Shown here in pieces: positions 1 through 6,318 of a stretch of DNA of 13,176 nt. Location of the stretch: positions 1 to 13,176 of the forward strand of contig DAIOSQ010000057.1 of NCBI GenBank assembly GCA_036752465.1, given 5' to 3'. This stretch comes from DAIOSQ01 sp036752465. GTDB lineage: Bacteria > Pseudomonadota > Gammaproteobacteria > Legionellales > Legionellaceae. How positions within the stretch are numbered: position 1 is the first letter of the stretch; every line of letters starts with the position of its first letter. Below the pieces are notes generated by a model that did no database searches, was not told the origin of the DNA, and saw only the letters and a program-made list of their open reading frames with translations. The translations under genes and the position numbers were made by a program.

Positions 1-1
1 C

Positions 2-760
2 ATCTTTGTTTCACCTGATCATCGCGAAAATCCGCAATATATCTGCGTTGATTTTGGTATTATGGGGACACTGAACGAGAGCGATAGACGCTATTTGGCT
101 GAGAATTTGTTTGCGTTTTTTGCGCGCGATTATCGTCGGGTGGCCCAACTGCATGTCGAATCGCAGTGGGTAGGCAAAAACACGCGGATCAATGATTTTG
201 AAATGGCGATTCGTACCGTCTGTGAACCTATTTTTGAGCGGCCCATTAAAGAAATTTCATTTGCTATGGTAGTGATGCGCTTGTTCCAAGTAGCCCGCAG
301 TTTTCAAATGGAAGTACAGCCACAACTTATTCTCTTGCAAAAGACGCTACTGGCGGTGGAGGGGTTGGGGCGACAGATTGATCCCGATTTGGATTTGTGG
401 TCTACCGCCAAACCATTTTTAGAAAAATGGTTGCGGCAACAAATCGGTCCCAAAGCTTGGTTTAATCATCTGAAAGCCAATTTACCGTTTCTGGTTGAGC
501 AGCTGCCTTATATGCCAAAATTGATTAATGACGTGCTGTGCATGACCAAACAGGAAAAAATGCTGGCCATAGATGCGCAATTGGCCACGCCTGTTGCCGA
601 AAAGGGTGCGTGGTGGCATGGCTTTGTGGTGGGTATGGGTGTGATGCTGGTGCTATGGGTTGGCATGGCCTATTATATAGAGCATCCAGTACCGCATAGC
701 GTGCCGGGACCTCTGCAACTGTTGCGTCCGCAATTGCTGTTACAGCAGCAAGCCGGTTAA
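2..760 (+). CDS. ubiB: UbiB family protein (ABC1/AarF/ADCK kinase-like), C-terminal part
   Basis: The reading frame is open from the window edge and gives the last 252 residues; the family is usually about 540 residues, so over half lies upstream. UbiB proteins are membrane-anchored atypical kinase/ATPase-like proteins required for ubiquinone biosynthesis. The first residues contain I-F-V-S followed shortly by V-D-F-G-I (the DFG metal-binding motif, codons at 47-61) and G-T-L, the typical UbiB arrangement after the catalytic loop. Near the C-terminus (about 605-690) a hydrophobic stretch starting W-W-H-G-F-V-V-G and running to Y-Y-I-E matches the C-terminal membrane anchor of the family. An ATG at 62 lies inside the DFG region and is not the real start. 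No neighbouring ubiE/ubiJ is visible because the gene runs off the left edge. Family assignment is firm; the exact symbol rests on similarity to gammaproteobacterial UbiB. Confidence 0.88.
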   Translation: MFVSPDHRENPQYICVDFGIMGTLNESDRRYLAENLFAFFARDYRRVAQLHVESQWVGKNTRINDFEMAIRTVCEPIFERPIKEISFAMVVMRLFQVARSFQMEVQPQLILLQKTLLAVEGLGRQIDPDLDLWSTAKPFLEKWLRQQIGPKAWFNHLKANLPFLVEQLPYMPKLINDVLCMTKQEKMLAIDAQLATPVAEKGAWWHGFVVGMGVMLVLWVGMAYYIEHPVPHSVPGPLQLLRPQLLLQQQAG

Positions 761-847
761 GTCCTTAGTTCAGATGAAACTCGCACCCCATTTTCTGGCA
801 GAGCCCTGGCCGGCGCACCGCTTTGCTAAATCCCGTGCATTAAGAAA

Positions 848-877
848 TTGACAAAACGCCGCAACGTTTGTCATAAT
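848..877 (+). promoter_or_regulatory. Sigma70-like promoter
   Basis: A perfect -35 hexamer TTGACA (848-853) is followed after 18 bp by CATAAT (872-877), one mismatch from TATAAT. Transcription would start near 884. The next certain coding start is about 300 bp further on, so the transcript either has a long leader or is a non-coding RNA. This is sequence resemblance only. Confidence 0.5.
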
Positions 878-883
878 GTGGCT

Positions 884-950
884 GCGAGGTTGGACTTGCT
901 ATGTGTCATTCCACTGGGTCAATTGGCGACACACCGATTGGCCCTTTCTA
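884..950 (+). ncRNA. Candidate small RNA between ubiB and the 743-aa gene
   Basis: The limits are inferred: the start from the -10 box at 872-877, the end from the hairpin at 916-944 and the pyrimidine/T stretch after it. The transcript would be about 65 nt with no sensible ORF. It does not match 6S RNA, tmRNA, RNase P RNA or any other family I can recognise. The hairpin could instead end read-through from ubiB. Confidence 0.25.
916..947 (+). terminator. Strong stem-loop with short T run (possible intrinsic terminator)
   Basis: GGGTCAATTGG (916-926) pairs with CCGATTGGCCC (934-944) over 11 bp, including two G-T wobble pairs, around a 7-nt loop. TTTCTA follows at once, then further T-rich sequence. 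The stem is convincing; the T run is short and interrupted, so termination may be inefficient. It lies 155 bp after the ubiB stop and about 60 bp after the promoter at 848-877. Confidence 0.4.
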
Positions 951-1050
951 AACTTGTTTTATGCAATAAACACCTTTATAGCAGCACATGCTTGCCTATT
1001 TTCTGGCTTCTTATATGCAAATTCTTCCCAGCAGCCTGTAAACAAGATTT

Positions 1051-1085
1051 TGGGTCTATACCCATTTTCTTCCGGTCGAATGGGT
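1051..1085 (+). other. Two mutually exclusive small stems
   Basis: TGGGT (1051-1055) can pair with ACCCA (1060-1064) across a 4-nt loop. Alternatively ACCCATT (1060-1066) pairs with AATGGGT (1079-1085) across 12 nt. The shared middle strand makes the two folds alternatives, as in attenuators. The stems are short and may be chance. Confidence 0.2.
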
Positions 1086-1156
1086 TTAGAGCGGCGTGCG
1101 TGATCAAACGGACAGGTAATTGTGCAATTCTTCAGAATTCCTTAATTTAATTGTGG

Positions 1157-1186
1157 TATATTGCCCGTATATAAAATTACCAGAAG
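1157..1186 (+). promoter_or_regulatory. AT-rich -10-like sequence and ribosome binding site of the 743-aa gene
   Basis: TATATT (1157-1162) and TATAAA (1170-1175) are possible -10 boxes, but neither has a good -35 at standard spacing. AGAAG (1182-1186) is a weak Shine-Dalgarno sequence placed 4 bp before ATG 1191 and 7 bp before ATG 1194. This favours one of these over the upstream TTG at 1161. Confidence 0.3.
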
Positions 1187-1190
1187 ATCA

Positions 1191-3422
1191 ATGATGCGGC
1201 TTGAAGATCTCATCGAAGCACTCTTGCCTGGCTATATGAGCCTTCCCCAACACAGGCGGGACAAATTTTTACAGAGTAAAACTGGCAAATATATTCAAGG
1301 CATTTATGATAAGCAGGTCGCGCCGTCGTCAGTTTGGTTCCTGACGCGGATGTATGAGCAGAACCTCTGCACAGTGCAAAGCCAGGAGCGATACTATCAA
1401 ACAAGACTCAATGCGGTTGTGCGTGATCCGGACATACAGAAGAAGCTGCGGGAGTCCGTCGTTTTTAGGACGTTAAGAGTCGGCATTATTTGTCAGCAAG
1501 CATACACGGTGGATTATCCGTGGCTGCAGGCTCCAGATTTGTTTAAAAATATCGATGAGTTTGAGCATCAATTCCATAATTTTTTAAAAGACGAAAAAAA
1601 TCTGGTCGTCCACCGAAATGATTCTGATGTGTTGTGGGGTGACACAATCCAGAACTACATCTTTGATTGGCAAAAAGGATTATTCACTGCTGATAGGCAA
1701 AAAATGCTGCTTGCTATCAAACAGAGAATAGAAGATTTGGCGTCCAAAATGCCATCATATATCCGAGAAAAGATTACATCATCCCATGAACAGCAATTTA
1801 TGGATCTATATCTTCATCATGGCACTGTTAGGCAACAGTGGTTACCAGAGGGTGAGCGTAAGATCCTGCAAGACATCGTGCTGGATTTTCTAAATGAGCA
1901 AACTGAACCTTACCAACACATGGTCGATCGCGACTTTAATCAAGCTCCAAGTCTTGTATGGGCCCAGAGACTGCTGTCCGCGGAAAAAATAATAAGTCCT
2001 GATATGATGGATGACCTTATTAAAAGGTATACAAGTGAACTTGCACGGCGTATTAGCAAAGGTTATTTATTGACTATTACGCATACCAACGAATCGACTA
2101 AGGTGCTTTGGTCTATTTCCAAGCGTAAAACAGGCGTTGAGCTCAGTTTCACAAATAACCAGCGTGCATCTGAGGTTCTTGCGGAAGAACTCTGTTCACT
2201 CCCCAAAGGCTCGTTCCTCGGTAAGCTCATAAATAATTCCCAAGCAATTTTTACGAATTGGTCCGATACCTATTTTCTTATGAGAGCGACAGGATTTGCT
2301 GCACAAAGTGGCAGTACGGCAGATACATTGCTGGATTGGTTCAATCGTTTTCGCTACGCCCAGGAGTTGAGTGACACCAAATCTATTTTGACCGATCTAT
2401 TGGTGCCTGTCTATCCCATTTATATAGAATACAGAGCGTTGGCGCAAGATAAGGATGGTAACTTTGTCAAATATTGTCGTACGCTGCTGCCTATGGTTTT
2501 GATCGCGGGAGTGGTGGTGAGCACCTTTGGGTTACTTGCCAGTTTTGCCTTGCCTGAAGTTGCAGCATTATTTGTCATGGTGCCAGTGCTTTATGTGGCC
2601 GCTGTTGTGACGGCGCAATATTTGGAATTGCGCGATTTTCTTTATAAGATGACAACGGAATGGTGGTTCGGAGGGCCTTATAAAGTACCGTATTACCAGG
2701 TCAATTCGCGCATGTTAGATACAAAGGCATTTGGTAGCAGGGATCTGGCGCAAGCTGTGGCTGACTACTACATCAAGGCGCATCAGGCGTGTGATTTGCA
2801 GGAACAAATCTATGCGCAACAATATTCTAAAGCTGGACTTGGTGAGATAGATGCTGTAGCAAGAGCGGAAAATAACAAACGTAAGAACCATCTCATTGCT
2901 TCCTGGGTTGATATTCATGAAAATAGAGATTTTGCATTGGATCATCTGCCCATGATCGCTCAGCGGCAAATTCATGCGGATATTCGCAGGCTGTATGAAC
3001 AATTGCAGACGACGGTCACCGAGGTGATTGCTCCCGCGCTCGATCAGGAACTATGTATCCTTGCAGAAAGGCTGAACAAAGAATTGGCAACGCCTAGCCC
3101 GATAGCAATGGCTTGGTTCCCTCCCCTTGCAGGTGAGCAAGAAAAAAGCCTGCCCCTGCCAATAGAGGATGTATCTCTGTCGGTAGTGCCTGTAGCAACA
3201 AGGCCCAAACCTGCTTTGGCTTCTCTTGGGTTTTTCAAGCAGCATACAAATTTATTTGAGCCGATCAAAGCACAATTGGTACAGCTGGTTGAGCTGGAGC
3301 AACAGCTATTCACTGCAACCTCTGTTCGCAACGCACCGGTTCATGGGCATCGTCTGCCGCAAACTGACATTGTTTGTGATGACTACGTGGTGCAACAAGA
3401 AGAGCAGAAGTCAATGCGCTGA
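1191..3422 (+). CDS. Unrecognised 743-aa protein with central two-helix membrane segment; effector-like tail
   Basis: I do not recognise this protein. The frame also has a TTG at 1161, but ATG 1191 (or 1194) follows the AGAAG box and is preferred. Residues 1-430 look soluble and helix-rich, with no signal peptide. About 432-454 and 457-476 form two strongly hydrophobic segments separated by P-E, a likely membrane hairpin. Residues 500-640 are again charged and helical, possibly coiled coil (many E, Q, R). A proline-rich linker follows (about 640-690). The last 13 residues run D-Y-V-V-Q-Q-E-E-Q-K-S-M-R, a Glu/Gln-rich tail similar in style to the E-block secretion signal of Dot/Icm effectors. 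No catalytic motif is evident. Its 3' end overlaps the convergent glycosyltransferase gene by 12 bp. The coding call is strong because of the length of the open frame and normal composition; function is unknown and the effector idea is a guess. Confidence 0.8.
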   Translation: MMRLEDLIEALLPGYMSLPQHRRDKFLQSKTGKYIQGIYDKQVAPSSVWFLTRMYEQNLCTVQSQERYYQTRLNAVVRDPDIQKKLRESVVFRTLRVGIICQQAYTVDYPWLQAPDLFKNIDEFEHQFHNFLKDEKNLVVHRNDSDVLWGDTIQNYIFDWQKGLFTADRQKMLLAIKQRIEDLASKMPSYIREKITSSHEQQFMDLYLHHGTVRQQWLPEGERKILQDIVLDFLNEQTEPYQHMVDRDFNQAPSLVWAQRLLSAEKIISPDMMDDLIKRYTSELARRISKGYLLTITHTNESTKVLWSISKRKTGVELSFTNNQRASEVLAEELCSLPKGSFLGKLINNSQAIFTNWSDTYFLMRATGFAAQSGSTADTLLDWFNRFRYAQELSDTKSILTDLLVPVYPIYIEYRALAQDKDGNFVKYCRTLLPMVLIAGVVVSTFGLLASFALPEVAALFVMVPVLYVAAVVTAQYLELRDFLYKMTTEWWFGGPYKVPYYQVNSRMLDTKAFGSRDLAQAVADYYIKAHQACDLQEQIYAQQYSKAGLGEIDAVARAENNKRKNHLIASWVDIHENRDFALDHLPMIAQRQIHADIRRLYEQLQTTVTEVIAPALDQELCILAERLNKELATPSPIAMAWFPPLAGEQEKSLPLPIEDVSLSVVPVATRPKPALASLGFFKQHTNLFEPIKAQLVQLVELEQQLFTATSVRNAPVHGHRLPQTDIVCDDYVVQQEEQKSMR

Positions 3423-4787
3423 TAAGTTACGACAGTCAAAAACGTATAATGGCTTAACAAAGCGGGCAGTACACACGCTAAAATAATGCTGTATACATGC
3501 ACTTCGGTCGACTCTGTCAATATAGATCGCCTCTTTGATCCGTTTATCGGCGACTTGCGCTGCGATAGATTGGCCCCAGATTGCATACTGATTTTGACCA
3601 ATGCCACAATCTACAGTGTACACTTCTGGTTTGTGCTTTAAAAAAAACAGCATGCGCGCTTCTAACCAGTCAGGAAATATGACCACAGTGTTTGGCTTGA
3701 TGTCTAAAGAGGGTAGCCACAGAGCATAATCACGTTTGTGTGCGGAGCCCACATGAAATAAAACGGTGCTGTTCCCCATGATGACTACGCTGATGAGCCC
3801 GTAGATCAGCAGGAGTGCATGCAGTGGTTTTTTTAAAAAGGGCAGATGTTGGTAGCATAATCCCCCGAGGATACTGGCGGTGCACAAGTAAGGGGTTAAC
3901 CACGAGGCATGGATGTGGGTATGTCCCGCCATGACAAGATAAAACAGCAACACTGTCGTTGACACGATCACACACACATACGCGCTTAAGCTGCGCGGCA
4001 ATTGCGGTACGCAGATATACAACAGGGCTGGCAAGAGCAACAGATTGAGTGATGGGATAAAGGTTGTCAAACTACTTTTGAGAATATTTATGAGCCAATG
4101 ATGCTGCGTTACCGCAGGTAATTGATGGGTATGTAATTGATAATTGAAAGAAATCCAAGCATGCGTGGCATTCCATAGCAGCACAGGGCTAAATAATAAT
4201 AGCGTCAGGGCCATGGCACCATAAAAATGTTTATTCTTGAGCAACACGCGGTATCGAGTGGTACAAATGATGAACATAATTGCCATGATCAGCACGATTC
4301 CTGAATATTTGGCCAATAGCAAACCGCCCAAATAGCCACCTATGCGATATAAACGGCGGTTGTTTGCACCGTGCATATAGGCGATCATCTCATAGAGGGT
4401 GAGTGTCCAAAATAGTGTGAAGGGCGCGTCATAGGTGAGTTGATTGGCCAGATCCATGGTTACCAACGGCGACAATAGCCATAATGATGCCGCTATTAGG
4501 CTGGCCGCGCGCGTTAGCATAAATCTGGCGGTTTTGTATAAGATGAAAGTGCTGGCAAGCAAGCAAAGGGTTGCGGTCAGATTGAGGGCGAATAAGCTGT
4601 GGCCAAAGCATGCCGTGGCCAGACGAATGATATAGGCTATCACCGGTCCGCCATCATAGTAAGACCAAGCCAAGTGTCTGCTCCAATCCCAATAATAAAA
4701 GGTGTCAAAATACGGCAGATGTATCGGGGTTAGTAGCAACAGAAAACAGGCGTACCCATAGGGTATCCTGGTTGTTTGTGCGATCAT
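3411..4787 (-). CDS. Membrane glycosyltransferase, GT39/ArnT-like (PMT_2 type)
   Basis: A 458-residue polytopic membrane protein. Enzymes of this superfamily transfer a sugar from a polyprenyl-phosphate donor to lipid A, protein or another lipid on the periplasmic side of the inner membrane. After the first membrane segment (about 12-26) comes Y-F-D-T-F-Y-Y-W-D-W-S (26-36), then S-Y-Y-D-G-G-P-V-I-A-Y (42-52), the typical first periplasmic loop of GT39-like proteins (usual forms D-E-x-Y-Y-x-x-W-S and Y-F-D-H-P-P). D28 and D45 are kept, but the usual Glu after the first Asp is Thr29 and the H-P-P is G-G-P. About ten more hydrophobic segments follow up to residue 350, then a short soluble tail. 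The start ATG overlaps the fumC stop (ATGA, 4784-4787), so translation is probably coupled to fumC. Acceptor and sugar cannot be told from sequence; a lipid A aminoarabinose role is not supported by neighbours. Confidence 0.82.
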   Translation of the reverse strand: MIAQTTRIPYGYACFLLLLTPIHLPYFDTFYYWDWSRHLAWSYYDGGPVIAYIIRLATACFGHSLFALNLTATLCLLASTFILYKTARFMLTRAASLIAASLWLLSPLVTMDLANQLTYDAPFTLFWTLTLYEMIAYMHGANNRRLYRIGGYLGGLLLAKYSGIVLIMAIMFIICTTRYRVLLKNKHFYGAMALTLLLFSPVLLWNATHAWISFNYQLHTHQLPAVTQHHWLINILKSSLTTFIPSLNLLLLPALLYICVPQLPRSLSAYVCVIVSTTVLLFYLVMAGHTHIHASWLTPYLCTASILGGLCYQHLPFLKKPLHALLLIYGLISVVIMGNSTVLFHVGSAHKRDYALWLPSLDIKPNTVVIFPDWLEARMLFFLKHKPEVYTVDCGIGQNQYAIWGQSIAAQVADKRIKEAIYIDRVDRSACIQHYFSVCTARFVKPLYVFDCRNLSAH

Positions 4788-6178
4788 GCCTGCTGCCCTA
4801 CCATATCTTTTGGATTGACATACGCTTGAAACTGCTCGGCAGATAAAAAGCCAAGTTTGACCGCGGCCTCCTGTAGTGATATTTCTTCATGAAATGCCAG
4901 CTTAGCTATTTTCGCTGCTTTATCATAGCCAATGTGTTGATTAAGCGCGGTTACCAACATCAGAGAGTTTTCCAAATAACGATTGACTACTGCGGTATTC
5001 ACGGTTAAGCCTGCCACGCAATATTTTAGAAAGGAATCACAGCTATCGGCTAGGAGACGAGTAGAATGCAAGACGTTAAAAATAATTACCGGTTTAAATA
5101 CGTTCAACTCAAAATTTCCTTGACTGCCAGCCATGCTCACGGTCACATCATTGCCTATGACTTGGGTGCAAACCATGGTCATGGCCTCTGCCTGGGTAGG
5201 ATTGACTTTACCTGGCATAATAGAAGATCCCGGTTCGTTTTCCGGCAACAATAATTCGCCAAGACCACACCGTGGGCCTGAGCCTAGCCAGCGTATGTCA
5301 TTGGCTATTTTCATTAAAGCGCACGCCAGGACTTTGAGTGCAGCATGCGCCATGACTAAGGGATCATGGCTAGCCAACGCTTCAAATTTATTGGTTGCTG
5401 ATACAAATGGTAATTGGGTGATGCTGGCAATATGTGCAGCTGCTTTGGTTGCAAAGTCTGGATGCGTATTTAGCCCTGTACCCACTGCTGTGCCACCTAA
5501 GGCTAGGCTATATAAATCCGGCAGAATGGATTTAATTCGCCGCATGCAGGCGTCTAGTTGTGCCACGTAGCCGGAGAACTCCTGACCAAATGTCAGAGGT
5601 ACTGCATCTTGCAGGTGTGTACGGCCAATCTTGATGATATCTTTGAACGCATGCATTTTGCAGGCTATGCCATCGCGCAGGGCGGTGACTGCCGGCATGA
5701 GTTTGTGTAACAAAGCCACGGCACTGGCAATATGCATAGCGGTTGGAAACGTATCATTAGATGATTGTGACATGTTGACATCATCATTAGGATGAATCGG
5801 TGTTTGACTGCCCAATACCCCGCCTACCAGCGCAATGGCGCGGTTGGCGATGACTTCATTGACATTCATATTTGACTGGGTGCCACTGCCCGTTTGCCAG
5901 ACATGTAATGGAAAATGCGCATCCAGTTGACCTTGAATAATCTCATCTGCAACTTGAGTGATCAAATCAGCTTTTTCTTGTGTTAGTTTGCCCAACTCCA
6001 GATTCGTCAATGCAGCGGCTTTTTTTAAGATCCCAAACGCGTGTATGACCTCAATGGGCATGCGATCGTCACCGATCTTAAAATGGTGTAAGGAGCGCTC
6101 AGTTTGTGCCCCCCAATAGTTCTCATTGTTTACTTCGATAGGGCCCATGCTATCGGTTTCGGTGCGTGTCTTAGACAT
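4784..6178 (-). CDS. fumC: Class II fumarate hydratase
   Basis: A 464-residue enzyme that interconverts fumarate and L-malate in the TCA cycle; soluble, oxygen-stable, iron-free and tetrameric in this family. E. coli FumC is 467 residues and the alignment is nearly gap-free. Visible motifs are G-S-G-T-Q-S-N-M-N-V-N-E (97-108), S-S-N-D-T-F-P-T (139-146), G-R-T-H-L-Q-D-A (185-192) with catalytic H188, and the superfamily signature G-S-S-I-M-P-G-K-V-N (317-326) with catalytic S318; both residue numbers match E. coli FumC. The start is placed at the ATG before S-K-T-R, with AGGA about 10 nt upstream on the minus strand. It is the first gene of a two-gene unit with the membrane glycosyltransferase and is divergent from the synthetase gene across 140 bp. 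Aspartase and argininosuccinate lyase share the signature, but the overall match is to fumarase. Confidence 0.96.
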   Translation of the reverse strand: MSKTRTETDSMGPIEVNNENYWGAQTERSLHHFKIGDDRMPIEVIHAFGILKKAAALTNLELGKLTQEKADLITQVADEIIQGQLDAHFPLHVWQTGSGTQSNMNVNEVIANRAIALVGGVLGSQTPIHPNDDVNMSQSSNDTFPTAMHIASAVALLHKLMPAVTALRDGIACKMHAFKDIIKIGRTHLQDAVPLTFGQEFSGYVAQLDACMRRIKSILPDLYSLALGGTAVGTGLNTHPDFATKAAAHIASITQLPFVSATNKFEALASHDPLVMAHAALKVLACALMKIANDIRWLGSGPRCGLGELLLPENEPGSSIMPGKVNPTQAEAMTMVCTQVIGNDVTVSMAGSQGNFELNVFKPVIIFNVLHSTRLLADSCDSFLKYCVAGLTVNTAVVNRYLENSLMLVTALNQHIGYDKAAKIAKLAFHEEISLQEAAVKLGFLSAEQFQAYVNPKDMVGQQA

Positions 6179-6209
6179 AGCGAATGCATCCTAAAATCGT
6201 CAAAGTAAT

Positions 6210-6237
6210 AAGATCTTGTTTTGGCGAAAGATCTTGT
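6210..6237. repeat. Tandem palindromic boxes in the fumC / synthetase divergent region
   Basis: AAGATCTTGT occurs exactly twice, at 6210-6219 and 6228-6237. Each copy contains the perfect 8-bp palindrome AAGATCTT, and the copies are 18 bp apart start to start, a little under two helix turns. The second copy overlaps the possible -35 (6234-6239) of the rightward promoter. The arrangement suits two dimers of a DNA-binding regulator controlling the synthetase gene, fumC, or both. No regulator gene is in the window. Confidence 0.4.
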
Positions 6238-6264
6238 GCTGGTGTATTATGCGGACGCTATAAT
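6234..6264 (+). promoter_or_regulatory. Possible promoter of the synthetase gene
   Basis: A perfect TATAAT (6259-6264) is preceded by TTGTGC (6234-6239) with 19 bp between them, longer than ideal. Transcription would start near 6271, giving a leader of about 48 nt. The -10 lies inside an imperfect inverted repeat (6242-6269: GTGTATTATGCG facing CGCTATAATAACAC), so a repressor could bind there. AAAGG (6306-6310), 8 nt before ATG 6319, is a good ribosome binding site. Confidence 0.4.
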
Positions 6265-6318
6265 AACACGATGTGTGATAATGCAACCTAATTTTTGTTC
6301 TAAATAAAGGTAAATGCA

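Larger units (their letters stand above)
761..1190. other. 430-bp stretch without a convincing protein gene
   Basis: Between the ubiB stop and the next gene I see no protein I can support. The open frames at 848-1150 and 876-1103 begin inside a promoter-like -35/-10 region, lack a Shine-Dalgarno sequence and have unnatural composition (many W, H, C). The stretch does hold a TTGACA/CATAAT promoter (848-877), an 11-bp hairpin with a short T run (916-947), two alternative small stems (1051-1085) and an AT-rich segment leading to the next gene (1140-1180). It may encode a small RNA or be the remnant of a lost gene. Confidence 0.5.

Noticed and set aside
774..851. 25-codon ORF directly after ubiB
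   Set aside because: No ribosome binding site, no recognisable product, and its stop lies in the -35 box; likely chance.
848..1150. Open frames of 100 aa (848-1150) and 75 aa (876-1103) on the plus strand
   Set aside because: They start in or at the edge of promoter hexamers, have no ribosome binding site, show unnatural composition and lie over a strong RNA hairpin.
884..1160. 6S RNA, tmRNA or RNase P RNA in the ubiB downstream region
   Set aside because: None of the sequence hallmarks of these RNAs is present, for example no tRNA-like end or tag reading frame for tmRNA.
1161..1190. TTG start ten codons upstream for the orphan gene
   Set aside because: It overlaps an AT-rich promoter-like sequence and lacks a ribosome binding site, while ATG 1191/1194 follows AGAAG.
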